From Algivirga pacifica (GTDB taxonomy: Bacteria; Bacteroidota; Bacteroidia; Cytophagales; Flammeovirgaceae), in the NCBI RefSeq assembly GCF_039543525.1, contig NZ_BAABJX010000059.1, positions 62,001 through 126,000 on the forward strand: a stretch of DNA of 64,000 nt, given 5' to 3'. The position numbers and the translations under genes are program-made. This document shows, one piece after another, positions 17,542-26,758 of the stretch. The first letter of the stretch is position 1. The number at the start of each line of letters is the position of its first letter. The notes below the pieces were generated by a model. That model saw nothing but the letters and a program-made list of their open reading frames with translations, ran no database searches and was not told the DNA's origin.

Positions 17542-19265
17542 TAACCTCCTGGTTTGTAGACCAAGTGATATACCTGATAGCGCTTGTAATTCCCAAACCT
17601 CCAAGCCCGAATATTATCCCGAGCCATCAAAAAGAAGCGTGACTCTGAGCTTCCAATATAGATATACCCCTTCCAGAGGGTTTTTACTCCTGAAAAACGA
17701 GCAAGGTCTTTCTCCTTGACCAACGCTAAAAAAGGTGCTCCTTTTTTGTTTCTTTCATCCCACACCTCAAACACACGATCGCCTCGACACCTTTCCCCCC
17801 TTCGATGTGCATAATAGCTCATATTGTGTAAGAAAATTTCTTGCATATAAATGGGAGTATCTACAGAAGGAGGTACTTCTTGCTGTACCACCGCTCCTAT
17901 TTTTTCATAGGGTCGTAATGATTCAAACTTACCCAATACACTAGTATTAAGCATTAACATACCCGTCAAGAATATATAAAATGGGAAATAGGACCATACC
18001 ACTTTTTTAGGATATACCTGCCTTGATATGTAGGAAGGGAAATAATAATAGAGTATCAAAAATACTAATGGACATGCGTGCAGTGCCCACCATATTGGTG
18101 AAACATCTGTCAGATATACCATGGCCATATTAATCGCAAGCATTAGAAAAGCCGGTACACCTAAACTAATATACCATAATCGTTGCTGTATTTTTGTCTT
18201 GGGTTGATAATGTACTAAGAAGTAAGCGGAAAGGATTGATAAAGCTGGCGCCGCTTGTATCCAATAGGTTGGTAACTTCCCTTGCGCAATGGTGAAAACG
18301 ACAAACATCACGATGGTCCAACTTAAAAGTAAGGATACTTTTTGCCTTTGACGAGCAAAAACGATTAAAGCAAAAAAGGATACCAAAGAATATGGCAGCA
18401 TGGCCCATAGGTTGACTTCTATATAATAGAAGACATCTCTGATCGTATACCCTCCCCAATCAAACGCCCTATCAGTCGTTTCATGTTGATAGACTTCCGT
18501 AAACTGCTCTCCAAAAGTAAGCCATGCATAAGTAATCCAACTCATGCCAATACCAATCGCCAATGGTACTCCCCACCATAGGTACATTCCCAGAACTTTA
18601 TTCCATATCAAAGGCCATTTCCCTTTCTGGTCCAATAAAACAAACAAACCTGCAATCCCTCCAATCACCACATAGTATGGAAACCCTTTAGTCAATACCG
18701 TAAGTCCTAGGCTAATATAAAACCAAGCATAGTTCAGAAAGCCTCCTTGCTGATAGGCCTTTAGAAAATGATATAGGGTCAATGTAAAAAAGAATGCTAG
18801 GGGCGTTTCCGGAGAAGCATAACGGGTGGTAAAAAAAAACTGTATACTAAAGGCCATCGCCGCTGCACTCAGCCAGCCTACTTCCTTTCCATACATTAAG
18901 TCTGCAATTCGCTTGGTATACAAAATTGTCCCTAAAGCCATTAGGGCTATCGGCAAGCGTAAGGAAAACTCATCCAGGCCCAGTAACCAGGCACTCAAAG
19001 CCATTGCCCAATAAGTCACTGGAGGTTTATTAAAGCGTAATTCTCCATTGAAATAAATATCCAGAAAATTGTTCGTACGCAACATCTCCCGAACCGCATC
19101 AGCATAAAAGGACTCATTCGGCATCCATATATCATTCACCCCCAAGTTCACTAGAAAAGTAAGCATCACCAGTAAAATACTTACTCCTCTAATCGTACGA
19201 TAGTTTGCTGAAGGTACTTTCTGAGACATAGGAGCATGCAAATCTCTCTCAAGATTTCTATTCAT
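17541..19265 (-). CDS. GT39/ArnT-type membrane glycosyltransferase
   Basis: 574 residues, about eleven hydrophobic segments; polyprenyl-phosphate-sugar-dependent transferases of the PMT/ArnT superfamily. Early periplasmic loop has DIWMPNESFYADAVREML, corresponding to the acidic D-E/N motif, and FNKPPVTYWAMALSAWL, a strong signature of this family. The C-terminal ~120 residues form a soluble domain. It would move a lipid-linked pentose or hexose onto lipid A, a protein or a glycan in the periplasm; the acceptor is unknown. No operon partner. Confidence 0.87.
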   Translation of the reverse strand: MNRNLERDLHAPMSQKVPSANYRTIRGVSILLVMLTFLVNLGVNDIWMPNESFYADAVREMLRTNNFLDIYFNGELRFNKPPVTYWAMALSAWLLGLDEFSLRLPIALMALGTILYTKRIADLMYGKEVGWLSAAAMAFSIQFFFTTRYASPETPLAFFFTLTLYHFLKAYQQGGFLNYAWFYISLGLTVLTKGFPYYVVIGGIAGLFVLLDQKGKWPLIWNKVLGMYLWWGVPLAIGIGMSWITYAWLTFGEQFTEVYQHETTDRAFDWGGYTIRDVFYYIEVNLWAMLPYSLVSFFALIVFARQRQKVSLLLSWTIVMFVVFTIAQGKLPTYWIQAAPALSILSAYFLVHYQPKTKIQQRLWYISLGVPAFLMLAINMAMVYLTDVSPIWWALHACPLVFLILYYYFPSYISRQVYPKKVVWSYFPFYIFLTGMLMLNTSVLGKFESLRPYEKIGAVVQQEVPPSVDTPIYMQEIFLHNMSYYAHRRGERCRGDRVFEVWDERNKKGAPFLALVKEKDLARFSGVKTLWKGYIYIGSSESRFFLMARDNIRAWRFGNYKRYQVYHLVYKPGG

Positions 19266-19500
19266 GTTAGTAAAGGTGGGTTAGTAAGGTTAAGTAATAG
19301 ACTATAATTACTTAAAATTTACTACATAAGATGAGAGAGTCTCTAAAATATCTTAATGAGAAGGTCATTTTCATGAAATACTATCATAGAAAACTTCCTT
19401 AGGTACAATGGTAAAAAATAAACATGCATCATCCCATATTAACAATATGAATTAGTTTGCTGAGAATTTATCACTTTACAGCTATCTCACAAGCTCTTTA
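19266..19500. other. Non-coding spacer, promoter side of GT39-type gene
   Basis: A/T-rich. No coding potential noted. An AACATGCATCATCCCATATTAACA segment (19423-19446) is the partial inverse of the terminator sequence at 19728-19755. Confidence 0.45.
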
Positions 19501-19504
19501 TAAG

Positions 19505-19680
19505 CTTCTTCATTTTTTCCTTGATGAAAAAACGAAGCAAAAAAATCAAGGCTTTGAAGAATTTGCCTAATTTTTAATAGCAAAAGCTAAAAATTCCAAA
19601 CTCGCTGCGCTCAGACAATGGAATTTTCTTAACGCTTTTACGATTAAAAATTTTAACGGCAATTCTTCAAGGCCATTTTT
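19505..19680. repeat. Nested inverted-repeat element with CTCGCTGCGCTC core
   Basis: Outer arms GGCTTTGAAGAATTTGCC and GGCAATTCTTCAAGGCC, middle arms TAATTTTTAATAGC / ATTAAAAATTTTAAC, inner arms AATTCCA / TGGAATT around CTCGCTGCGCTCAGAC; a side hairpin CCTTGAT...ATCAAGG precedes. I recall similar elements in other Bacteroidota spacers but cannot check this here. Confidence 0.65.
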
Positions 19681-19699
19681 AAATATGTAAAGGCACTTT

Positions 19700-19755
19700 T
19701 TAAACAAAAAAAACATGAGTCACCCCTTGAATGTTAATATGGGATAACTCATGTT
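19700..19755 (-). terminator. Terminator of the SpoIIE-type phosphatase gene
   Basis: AACATGAGT...ACTCATGTT stem with a long loop; read on the minus strand it is followed by TTTTTTTGTTT. Lies 20 bases after the gene's stop. Confidence 0.72.
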
Positions 19756-19774
19756 CAACGTACTAATATCACTT

Positions 19775-21844
19775 TTAAACAGTTATACCAACTACAGTAA
19801 TATCATCTCGGTAAGGCTCCCCCTGTCTATAGGCCTGTAACGTTTGCCAAAGGATCTCCTTTTGTTTTTCCATAGGGTATTCTTTCAAGTCTGCCAGCAA
19901 TGCTTCATAACGCATAGAACCAAAACGTTTTCGCTCTCTATTGGCAGTATCTACGAAGCCGTCTGTCCCCATATAGAAGGCATCTCCTTTCTTAAGGTAT
20001 ATCTTATGGGTTTCAAATACTTTCTCTCCTTTTTTGATATGGTCTCCCACTGAAAAACGGCTCCCTTTTACTCTTAGGAAAAATCCTTGCTTTACATAGT
20101 ATAATGGACGCTTTGCCCCTGCAAAACGTATTTTCGTGATATCGTTTCCTTCATCCTCTAAGGTGCAGATCATCATATCCATGGAAGCATCATGGTTCAC
20201 CCCTTCCGTAGCATCTACCGCCAGCTTCACTTGCTCATCCACATTTTTCAGAATTTCCGATGGTTCTGTAATTCCCATGACATCTACTACCTGATTCAAC
20301 ATAGAGTACGCCAAAGTTGCCATAAAAGCTCCGGTTACACTATGCCCCGTACAGTCTACCACTGCCACGATACGATGTTTTTGGCTCAACCAATACAGGT
20401 CACCAGACACTATATCCTTAGGATTATAGATCGTAAAGAAATCACTTCCTAACTTGGCCATACGTCCATCAAATGGCAATAGTCCTTTCTGGATTACACT
20501 AGCCGCCTGTATACTATCAGTCAGTTTTCCATTTACCTCTTTAAGGTGGGCATTGTTCTTTCTGACATAATCTCTTTGTGCGATCACCTCTCCATTCAGG
20601 CGTTTCATTTCCTCGGCTTGTTGAGACAGTTCTTTTCCTTGAACCAAGAGGTCCTTTTTTTGTTCTCTCAATAAATTATTGCCCTTTCTTCTTTGCACGT
20701 TAATCCAATAGGAATACACCAATAGCCCTGTAATGACCAATAGGATTCCCAAGCCTATATCCCTGATACGGTTCTGGAAAGCAATAATTCTATCCTGTTC
20801 TTTTAGCAACTGCTCATTGGCTTTATTCTCCTGCTCTTTCTTTTCCATCTCAAACTGCGTTTGCAGCTTGCCAATGTAGCGCTCTTTCTCCTCATCGAAT
20901 AACGAGTCTTTAAGCGCCAAGTATTTCTCATGTGCTCTTAAAGCCTGCTGATGCTCTCCTTCCTCTTTGTAGAAATCGTATAACCTTCGGTAGCCTTCCA
21001 GCTCATCCGGTTTTTCAGATAATTTTTTCGCTATTTTTAATCCATTCCATAAAGCCTGCTCCAGCACCTCACTTTCCTTTCCGATAGCAGATAAGTAATC
21101 TGCCTCATAATAATAACTTTCCGGTATCGTACGATTGATTTTCTCATATAGCTTTCGGGAATGATACAGCAGTTCCAAAGCCTTTTGTATATTACCTTCT
21201 TTATAATAAATGTAAGAAAGGTTATGTTCGTTAATAGCGATATCATTTTCTGACTTCTTCGCCCGTACAATAGCCAACACTTCCTCAAAAGCTGCTTTTG
21301 CTTCCCTATCCTTACCCATTTCTACATAGATCGTCGCAATATTTCCTGTAATCTTCGTGTAGGTTCTTCCTTTGTACTGAGCATACTCCTTGGCTTTATG
21401 TAAATACTCCAAAGCCTTATCTCTTTCCCCTCTTGCCAGATAGTTCAACCCTATAGCATTATTAGAGTCACTAATAGCTTCTGTATCATTGCGCTCTGTG
21501 GCATACTTTGCCATTTCCAAGGCATATTCCAGAGAATAGCCATACATCCCCTGATAATAATAGCAGGCACTTAGAAAGTAGGCGGATTGCTGTAAACCCA
21601 ACTTATACCTCAATCCCGAAGCGATCTTATAACTTTCCTTGGCCCACTGTACTCCTTCTTTTACATCTTCTCTATAAATATCTTTTGTGAGTGCTAAAAG
21701 TAGGTCAACTTTTTTGGTATCCTCTTTGGTATACTGTTTCACAGCCACCTTCAGACTGTCGTAGTTTGGTCCCCTTTTGGCAATAGCCAAATAGGAAGAT
21801 AGCAGTATCGTTACTGCTAATAGTATCAAGCGAGAAATTTTCAT
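19775..21844 (-). CDS. TPR-containing membrane PP2C phosphatase (SpoIIE family)
   Basis: 689 residues: signal peptide/N-terminal membrane segment, tetratricopeptide repeats from about residue 60 to 320 (AISDSNNAIGLNYLARGERD, NEHNLSYIYYKEGNIQKAL), a transmembrane helix near 360-380 (LGILLVITGLLVYSYW), a coiled coil, then a SpoIIE/PP2C domain with NPKDIVSGDLYWL, VAVVDCTGHSVTGAFMA and FYMGTDGFVDT, whose Asp residues bind metal. This is a common Bacteroidota sensor layout: periplasmic TPR senses, cytoplasmic phosphatase signals, usually to a STAS protein. The target is unknown; the STAS gene at 11768 is one candidate. Ends in a strong terminator. Confidence 0.92.
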   Translation of the reverse strand: MKISRLILLAVTILLSSYLAIAKRGPNYDSLKVAVKQYTKEDTKKVDLLLALTKDIYREDVKEGVQWAKESYKIASGLRYKLGLQQSAYFLSACYYYQGMYGYSLEYALEMAKYATERNDTEAISDSNNAIGLNYLARGERDKALEYLHKAKEYAQYKGRTYTKITGNIATIYVEMGKDREAKAAFEEVLAIVRAKKSENDIAINEHNLSYIYYKEGNIQKALELLYHSRKLYEKINRTIPESYYYEADYLSAIGKESEVLEQALWNGLKIAKKLSEKPDELEGYRRLYDFYKEEGEHQQALRAHEKYLALKDSLFDEEKERYIGKLQTQFEMEKKEQENKANEQLLKEQDRIIAFQNRIRDIGLGILLVITGLLVYSYWINVQRRKGNNLLREQKKDLLVQGKELSQQAEEMKRLNGEVIAQRDYVRKNNAHLKEVNGKLTDSIQAASVIQKGLLPFDGRMAKLGSDFFTIYNPKDIVSGDLYWLSQKHRIVAVVDCTGHSVTGAFMATLAYSMLNQVVDVMGITEPSEILKNVDEQVKLAVDATEGVNHDASMDMMICTLEDEGNDITKIRFAGAKRPLYYVKQGFFLRVKGSRFSVGDHIKKGEKVFETHKIYLKKGDAFYMGTDGFVDTANRERKRFGSMRYEALLADLKEYPMEKQKEILWQTLQAYRQGEPYRDDITVVGITV

Positions 21845-22296
21845 GTTAGTCCTGTTAATCGAATTGGTGCTTAATGCAAAAAATAATCTGGAGTATGTTC
21901 TATAACTCTATCTCCCTCATAACATCCTATCTTTTCATCATTGACAAAGAATTATTAAAGAAGTGATCCCCAGTGTTATTTCAGATGGTAATTTTAACAC
22001 TCTATTTTATAGAAAACAACCTTTCCTTAACATATTAGAAGGATTCAATCACTAGTTTTATTTTAGCCAAACAATATACTATTTCAACATGTTGTAAGTT
22101 GTCGAAGTAATGAGATAACGGAAAACGAGACTCTCTCATAAGGCCATTAAAAACGATGGACACTCAATAAGTTAGATTGACGAAAAAAAGGATGAAAGAA
22201 AAACGCCTTTACAAAGGTCGTTATTCCTTCACCCCTTCTTTTTTATTCAGTTGAAAACAATTTCAATTGATCATTATAAATGACCGTCTCTTTTTA
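21845..22296. other. Non-coding spacer
   Basis: A/T-rich spacer between two minus-strand genes; must hold the promoter of the phosphatase gene. Near 22190-22250 there is GGATGAA, an ACGCCTTTACAAAGGTCGT hairpin and CCTTCACCCCTTCT, probably the terminator of the thioredoxin gene and a weak heptamer-array relic. No gene. Confidence 0.5.
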
Positions 22297-23541
22297 CTAT
22301 TCCTCACTATTAAACAAGGTTTCCAATTGTGCTATAACGGCCTGCAGTTCGTTAGGGTCTTTTCCGTCCAAAGACATAATGGCTTTTTTTGCTTTCTCAA
22401 AACCCTCTTTATCCTTTCCTTCAATCACCTTTTGTAGGTAAGGTTCTAATTGAATAGAGATAAACGTATTATACCAATCAGCCCCTAGATTATTAATCAC
22501 CTGCTCCTTATTTGACAACACATAATCATAATACTTCTCTTCTGGATTGGCTCCTGTTAATAGCATAACCGTAAACACTTCCTCAGAAGCAATCCATTCT
22601 TCCTTATCCATCTTGTCCAACGCAACTTTACAAGATGCTCCAACTTCTACTACCTTATCATCCTCTCCTGCTTGCTTCAAAGCCAGCAAGAGTGTCGATA
22701 ACTGCTCCATATCATATGTTTTCCCTTTGGATTGCGCTTTCATATAGGAATCATACATACTATATACCTGAGTGTCCGGATTGGAAGCATTTTGTCCTGT
22801 AACTAAAAAGTCTTCAATAGACTGAGCTCCTACGACCCTATGAACGACTTTTCCTTTATGATCGATAAATAATAAGGTTGGATAAGCGGCGACCTCATAA
22901 TCAAATTCCTTCGCAGCTTCACTCTCCATATCCATTTTAAAATTGACAAAGGTCTCATTATAATAGTTACCCACTTGATCATCTGTAAACACATCTGCTG
23001 ACATGTATTTACACGGTCCACACCAAGTCGCATAAGCATCTACAAAGATCAATTTTTTCTCTTTTTTGGCTTTCTTCAATACCTCTTCCCAAGACGTATG
23101 CTCAAACTCGATCCCATTATCAGGTAGCTCAACACCATTTTCCTCCAACACCTTCTTCCCCAAAGTGCGAAAATCTGTCGCTCCCATGGCTCCTTCTTGC
23201 TTATGAACCACTTTACCATCTCCATCTATAAACAGTAATGTTGGATAAGCAGCTACCTCATAGCCAAACTCCTTCGCTGCCTCACTCTCCATATCAATTT
23301 TGAAATTGATAAAGTAATTATTGAACAACGCTCCTACCGACTCATCTGTAAATGTATTGGCAGACATATACTTACATGGTCCACACCAAGTCGCATAAGC
23401 ATCTACAAAAATCAGTTTGTTCTCTTGCTTAGCTTTTTTCAACACCTCTTTCCAGGCAGTGTGTTCAAATGTTATCCCTGCAGCCATAGAAAAAGTTGCA
23501 ATCATCAGTGCTAGACAAGTCACCAAAGTTTTCTTCATCAT
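22297..23541 (-). CDS. Secreted double-thioredoxin protein
   Basis: Two tandem thioredoxin-like domains, each with WCGPCKYMSA (Cys pairs at about residues 52-56 and 173-177), sharing IDMESEAAKEF or MDMESEAAKEF and YEVAAYPTLLFID, so one arose from the other by a recent tandem duplication. A third region of ~150 residues is alpha-helical, without known motif. The signal peptide KKTLVTCLALMIATFSMA places it in the periplasm, where it should act as a disulfide reductant. I moved the start to the Met next to this signal; an in-frame TTG/ATG upstream would add nine residues. Cis-Pro is present in each domain (AAYPT). Confidence 0.9.
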   Translation of the reverse strand: MMKKTLVTCLALMIATFSMAAGITFEHTAWKEVLKKAKQENKLIFVDAYATWCGPCKYMSANTFTDESVGALFNNYFINFKIDMESEAAKEFGYEVAAYPTLLFIDGDGKVVHKQEGAMGATDFRTLGKKVLEENGVELPDNGIEFEHTSWEEVLKKAKKEKKLIFVDAYATWCGPCKYMSADVFTDDQVGNYYNETFVNFKMDMESEAAKEFDYEVAAYPTLLFIDHKGKVVHRVVGAQSIEDFLVTGQNASNPDTQVYSMYDSYMKAQSKGKTYDMEQLSTLLLALKQAGEDDKVVEVGASCKVALDKMDKEEWIASEEVFTVMLLTGANPEEKYYDYVLSNKEQVINNLGADWYNTFISIQLEPYLQKVIEGKDKEGFEKAKKAIMSLDGKDPNELQAVIAQLETLFNSEE

Positions 23542-23701
23542 AAGTGTATTAAGTATAGAAAATAGCACTCTACATGATTACCCTGAAGAATGCTGAATGT
23601 TTTATTAACGATATAACGTATAAGATTGTATGTTTTTTTTAAATAAGCAATGAAGAAGAAAGGATTAGCTTGGGAAGGGGAGAGTATCTTTTCTATGTTC
23701 A

Positions 23702-23818
23702 TGATGTTTAATTGAGCTTCGCTCGTTCATATTGTTTAGTTGTTAACCACAATGGATTGAACAGAGTATAACTAAACATCATGAACGAGCGAAGCTCAAT
23801 TAAACAATATGAACACAA
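23702..23818. repeat. GTTTAGTT / GAGCTTCGCTC inverted element
   Basis: Left arm with GTTTAATTGAGCTTCGCTCG and TTCATATTGTTTAGTTGTT; right arm AACTAAACATCATGAACGAG, CGAAGCTCAATTAAACAATA. Ends directly at the msrBA stop and may act as its terminator. Confidence 0.8.
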
Positions 23819-23819
23819 A

Positions 23820-24746
23820 TTAGAAGCGTTTTGTGTAAGAATGGTTCTTAGGACCTTCTGCACTTCTGAAATAATAATCCTGATAATTTTCAGCGGCTTC
23901 AACAAAAGAAGGAAGTTCTTCCAAGGTCGTCGTTACCTTAACGTCTTTTGCTTCTAACTCCTGAATTACTTCCTGTGCCGTTTCTTTTTGTGCTTCTGTA
24001 TTATAGTAAATCACCGAACGATACTGAGATCCCATATCGGTTCCTTGTTGATTAGGAGTTGTCGGGTCATGCACTTCCATAAAAATACGAATCACGTCAT
24101 CAAAAGCGATTTTCTCAGGAGCATATAAAATCTCAACGGCCATCACGTAGTTTCCTTCTCCGGACTGTACACTTTCATAGGTTGGTTTTTCACTACCTGT
24201 CCCCACAAAACCTGCTTTTGTTCGCACAATACCCGGTATCTGAGCCAAGAAGAACTGTAATCCTTTAAAGTCACCTCCCGCTAATACTACTTTTTGCTCT
24301 TTACCATTAAGAGAAGGTACAAACTTCATGGATACTGAGTTCACACAATGCCTGGTATTCTTAGCGGTCAATCGTTCTCCTATAAAAACATGTCCCAAGT
24401 GGGCATCACAGTTGGCACAAAGAATTTCCGTTCTACGCCCATCTGCATCCGTTTTTCTTTTTACCGCTCCGTTAATTTCGTCATCAAAGCTAGGCCAACC
24501 ACAATGGGATTCAAACTTGTCCTCTGAATTATACAGAGGTGCTTCACACTTTCGACATACATAGGTCCCACCTTCAAAGTGATTATTATATAGGCCTGTA
24601 TTTGGACGTTCCGTTCCTTTATTAAGAATCACGTACTCTTCAAAGTCAGTTAACTTATTCATTTTCGTGTTTTGTTTATCGTTTTGGGACCACCCGCAAG
24701 CAGTCATCAATACCAGTAATACTGTAAATAGAGAGGTGTATTTCAT
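23820..24746 (-). CDS. MsrB-MsrA fusion lipoprotein with inactive-looking MsrA half
   Basis: 308 residues, lipobox ending at Cys17 (LMTAC), so membrane-anchored in the periplasm. The N-terminal MsrB domain looks intact: zinc Cys 64/67 and 110/113, HCGWPSF, and catalytic RHCVNSVSMKF (Cys134), giving repair of methionine R-sulfoxide. The C-terminal MsrA domain keeps its shape (GFVGTGSEKPTYESV, FMEVHDPTT, QGTDMGSQYRSVIYY) but the catalytic GCFWG is GGDFKG, with Asp159 in place of Cys (GAC codon), and VCSGxxGHAEA is VQSGEGNYVMA. The MsrA half therefore probably cannot reduce S-sulfoxides. Not a frameshift: the frame is open throughout. Confidence 0.93.
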   Translation of the reverse strand: MKYTSLFTVLLVLMTACGWSQNDKQNTKMNKLTDFEEYVILNKGTERPNTGLYNNHFEGGTYVCRKCEAPLYNSEDKFESHCGWPSFDDEINGAVKRKTDADGRRTEILCANCDAHLGHVFIGERLTAKNTRHCVNSVSMKFVPSLNGKEQKVVLAGGDFKGLQFFLAQIPGIVRTKAGFVGTGSEKPTYESVQSGEGNYVMAVEILYAPEKIAFDDVIRIFMEVHDPTTPNQQGTDMGSQYRSVIYYNTEAQKETAQEVIQELEAKDVKVTTTLEELPSFVEAAENYQDYYFRSAEGPKNHSYTKRF

Positions 24747-24851
24747 AGATCGTGGATTTATTGCTCGTTTATGAAAAAACAGCCAACTACGGCGAAATGT
24801 TTTCTATACACTTAGCAGTTGACTCTGTCTCGGTCTACGAAATGATATGCT

Positions 24852-24985
24852 GGTTATCGGTTATCGGTTATCGGTTATCGGTTATCGGTTAAGAAAGTTA
24901 TTTTACCCCTAAACGACATATAATATCCTATGGACATTTTTTCAATCTTTTTTAAACGATAAGCGATAAGCAATAACCGATAAAC
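24852..24985. repeat. Heptamer array GGTTATC x5.6 with inverted partner
   Basis: Five and a half exact GGTTATC units (24852-24890), then, 65 bases on, CGATAAG, CGATAAG, CAATAAC, CGATAAA, the inverted heptamer series. Sits between msrBA and the next minus-strand gene. Confidence 0.85.
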
Positions 24986-24988
24986 CAC

Positions 24989-25651
24989 CTACTCATTAGA
25001 CATAGTATTCAACAAATTAAAAGTCTTGTTGACATCCTTTTTATGCAAAATCAAAGTAAACTCATTGGTGGTAGAAACCATCTCCACTAAGTTAATAGCC
25101 TCCCATGCCACTTTCTTTAGAATATAATAATATACCCCTGGAACATCCGTATTGTCATCGGGTAGACGAATGGTAATGGATGCCAAGCCTGTCAACTTAT
25201 TCTTCAGTTCTTCTCCCTGAAAAATCTGCATCACTTGTCCTTCCATACTGCGGCTGGTAACAATATTGGTTTCATATACCCCTTTGGAGGAAGCATGAAA
25301 AACGTCTTTCTCCCCAGCAATAAATTCCAGTAACTTCTGTTGTTTGAATATCAAGGAAGAAGAGTTCTTGAAGGTAAAATCGATCAAATCACTGCGGACA
25401 ATGATCTCTCCCATGTTTTTTAGGTAACCAATCAGTTCGTTTTCGATATTGAGCTTGGTTAACTTTGGCTTCAGACGCTGTATCGCCATCACGATGGCTC
25501 CCGTCTGTACTTCTTTATAGAGGCGCTGTTCTACATCTTTTTGAATATGCCTGGCCAACCCTGTATAATTAATGATGCCATCCACGATGGCTTCTTCCAA
25601 AAAAGGGGAGGTCCTAACAATCTCTTCTACGGCTTCTGCTATGGTAATCAT
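24989..25651 (-). CDS. Conserved Bacteroidota protein with ACT-like C-terminus
   Basis: 220 residues, not recognised by name. Residues ~1-105 are helical (TIAEAVEEIVRTSPFLEEAI, then basic AIQRLKPKL); the C-terminal ~70 residues (ASITIRLPDDNTDVPGVYYY, EAINLVEMVSTTNEFTLIL, HKKDVNKTFNLL) look like an ACT domain as found at the end of aspartate kinases. That suggests amino-acid sensing, but no ligand can be named. It is divergent from dapA, an aspartate-pathway gene, which fits weakly with such a role. ATG start with TATATTTG box upstream. Confidence 0.65.
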   Translation of the reverse strand: MITIAEAVEEIVRTSPFLEEAIVDGIINYTGLARHIQKDVEQRLYKEVQTGAIVMAIQRLKPKLTKLNIENELIGYLKNMGEIIVRSDLIDFTFKNSSSLIFKQQKLLEFIAGEKDVFHASSKGVYETNIVTSRSMEGQVMQIFQGEELKNKLTGLASITIRLPDDNTDVPGVYYYILKKVAWEAINLVEMVSTTNEFTLILHKKDVNKTFNLLNTMSNE

Positions 25652-25682
25652 CGGATTATATATTTGAAATGATAGTGTGTTT

Positions 25683-25690
25683 CAAATATA
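25683..25690 (-). promoter_or_regulatory. Candidate -7 box for the ACT-like gene
   Basis: TATATTTG on the minus strand, about 32 bases before the start; exact TAnnTTTG match, no clear -33 box. Confidence 0.45.
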
Positions 25691-25727
25691 ACACTTTGTT
25701 TTAGGATTGTTTTCTTTATTTAAAAAA

Positions 25728-25759
25728 TTGATGCTTGAATAGAAGGCTTCTTATATTTG
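25728..25759 (+). promoter_or_regulatory. Promoter of dapA
   Basis: TTG at 25728, 21-base spacer, then TATATTTG at 25752-25759. This matches the Bacteroidota housekeeping consensus TTG-N19-21-TAnnTTTG in both boxes. Confidence 0.65.
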
Positions 25760-25821
25760 TACCATAATCATAATGATTATCCAATCCGATAAAAGAAAAT
25801 ATACGATTAACATCTACAACT

Positions 25822-26745
25822 ATGAACGCATTTATAGGAACCGGCGCTGCCATTGTGACCCCATTCACAGAAGAATTCACCATTGACTACCCTGCATTGG
25901 AGAAACTTTTGAATCACACCAAAAATCTGGATTATTGGGTGATTAATGGAACTACAGCGGAGAGCGCTACCTTAAATTCTGAGGAGAAATATGCTATTCT
26001 GGATTTTGCCAGAAAACATAATCCTACGAAGAAGCCTATTATGTTTGGCCTAGGAGGAAACAATACGGCGGAAGTCGTTCATCAACTCCAAACAGCCGAC
26101 CTAAGCGGTGTAGATGCGATTCTTTCGGTTTGTCCTTACTATGTAAAACCAACGCAACAAGGAATCATTGCTCACTATCACGCTGTTGCTGATGCCTCTC
26201 CGGTACCAGTACTGCTGTACAATGTTCCTTCCCGCACAGGGGTAAACATGGATGCAGAAACTATTGCTACGCTAGCCCAACATCCTAATATCTTTGGAGT
26301 GAAAGATGCTTCAGGGGATTTGGTACAAGGGATGCGTATTGTAAACAGTACACCTAATGATTTTCTACTTTTATCGGGGGAAGATACGTTAACCATTCCT
26401 TTAATTTCTATAGGTGCAAAAGGTGTTATTTCTGTTATTGCAAATGTTCTTCCTGATGAATATAGTCAAGTGATCAACGATGCACTGAATGGAAACTTCC
26501 CATTGGCCACTACAGAAATGGGACGCTTATTAGACTTTAATGAGGCGCTATTCGAAGAAGGTAATCCAGTAGGAGTAAAAGCAGCCTTATCAGCGATTGG
26601 TATCGGAACTCCTCATGTAAGACTACCGTTGGTACAAAGTTCTGAGGAATTACGCACAAAGCTTTCTCAGCAGTTGGCTGAAATTAAATTAGAAGCACGA
26701 AAGCAGGTCTTCTTCTCAAACTTTGATGCGAAGGCCGCCATCTAG
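25822..26745 (+). CDS. dapA: 4-hydroxy-tetrahydrodipicolinate synthase
   Basis: Class I aldolase joining pyruvate and aspartate semialdehyde in lysine/diaminopimelate synthesis. 307 residues. Motifs: GTGAAIVTPF, INGTTAESATL (usual GTTGESPTL), CPYYVKPTQQG (Tyr), YNVPSRTG (Tyr and Arg of the triad and carboxylate site), GVKDASG (Schiff-base Lys) and SGEDTLT. A sialic acid lyase is less likely because of the YNVPSRTG motif. Followed by a strong terminator. Confidence 0.93.
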   Translation: MNAFIGTGAAIVTPFTEEFTIDYPALEKLLNHTKNLDYWVINGTTAESATLNSEEKYAILDFARKHNPTKKPIMFGLGGNNTAEVVHQLQTADLSGVDAILSVCPYYVKPTQQGIIAHYHAVADASPVPVLLYNVPSRTGVNMDAETIATLAQHPNIFGVKDASGDLVQGMRIVNSTPNDFLLLSGEDTLTIPLISIGAKGVISVIANVLPDEYSQVINDALNGNFPLATTEMGRLLDFNEALFEEGNPVGVKAALSAIGIGTPHVRLPLVQSSEELRTKLSQQLAEIKLEARKQVFFSNFDAKAAI

Positions 26746-26758
26746 ATAATATTTTCAT

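Noticed and set aside
19490..19496. CAAGCTC as another MITE end
   Set aside because: Lacks the following AAACA-side homology and no TNA duplication fits.
24852..24890. Tandem GGTTATC units as a possible CRISPR or iteron array
   Set aside because: Units are 7 bp with no spacers, no cas or rep genes nearby, and the same period occurs at many spacers.
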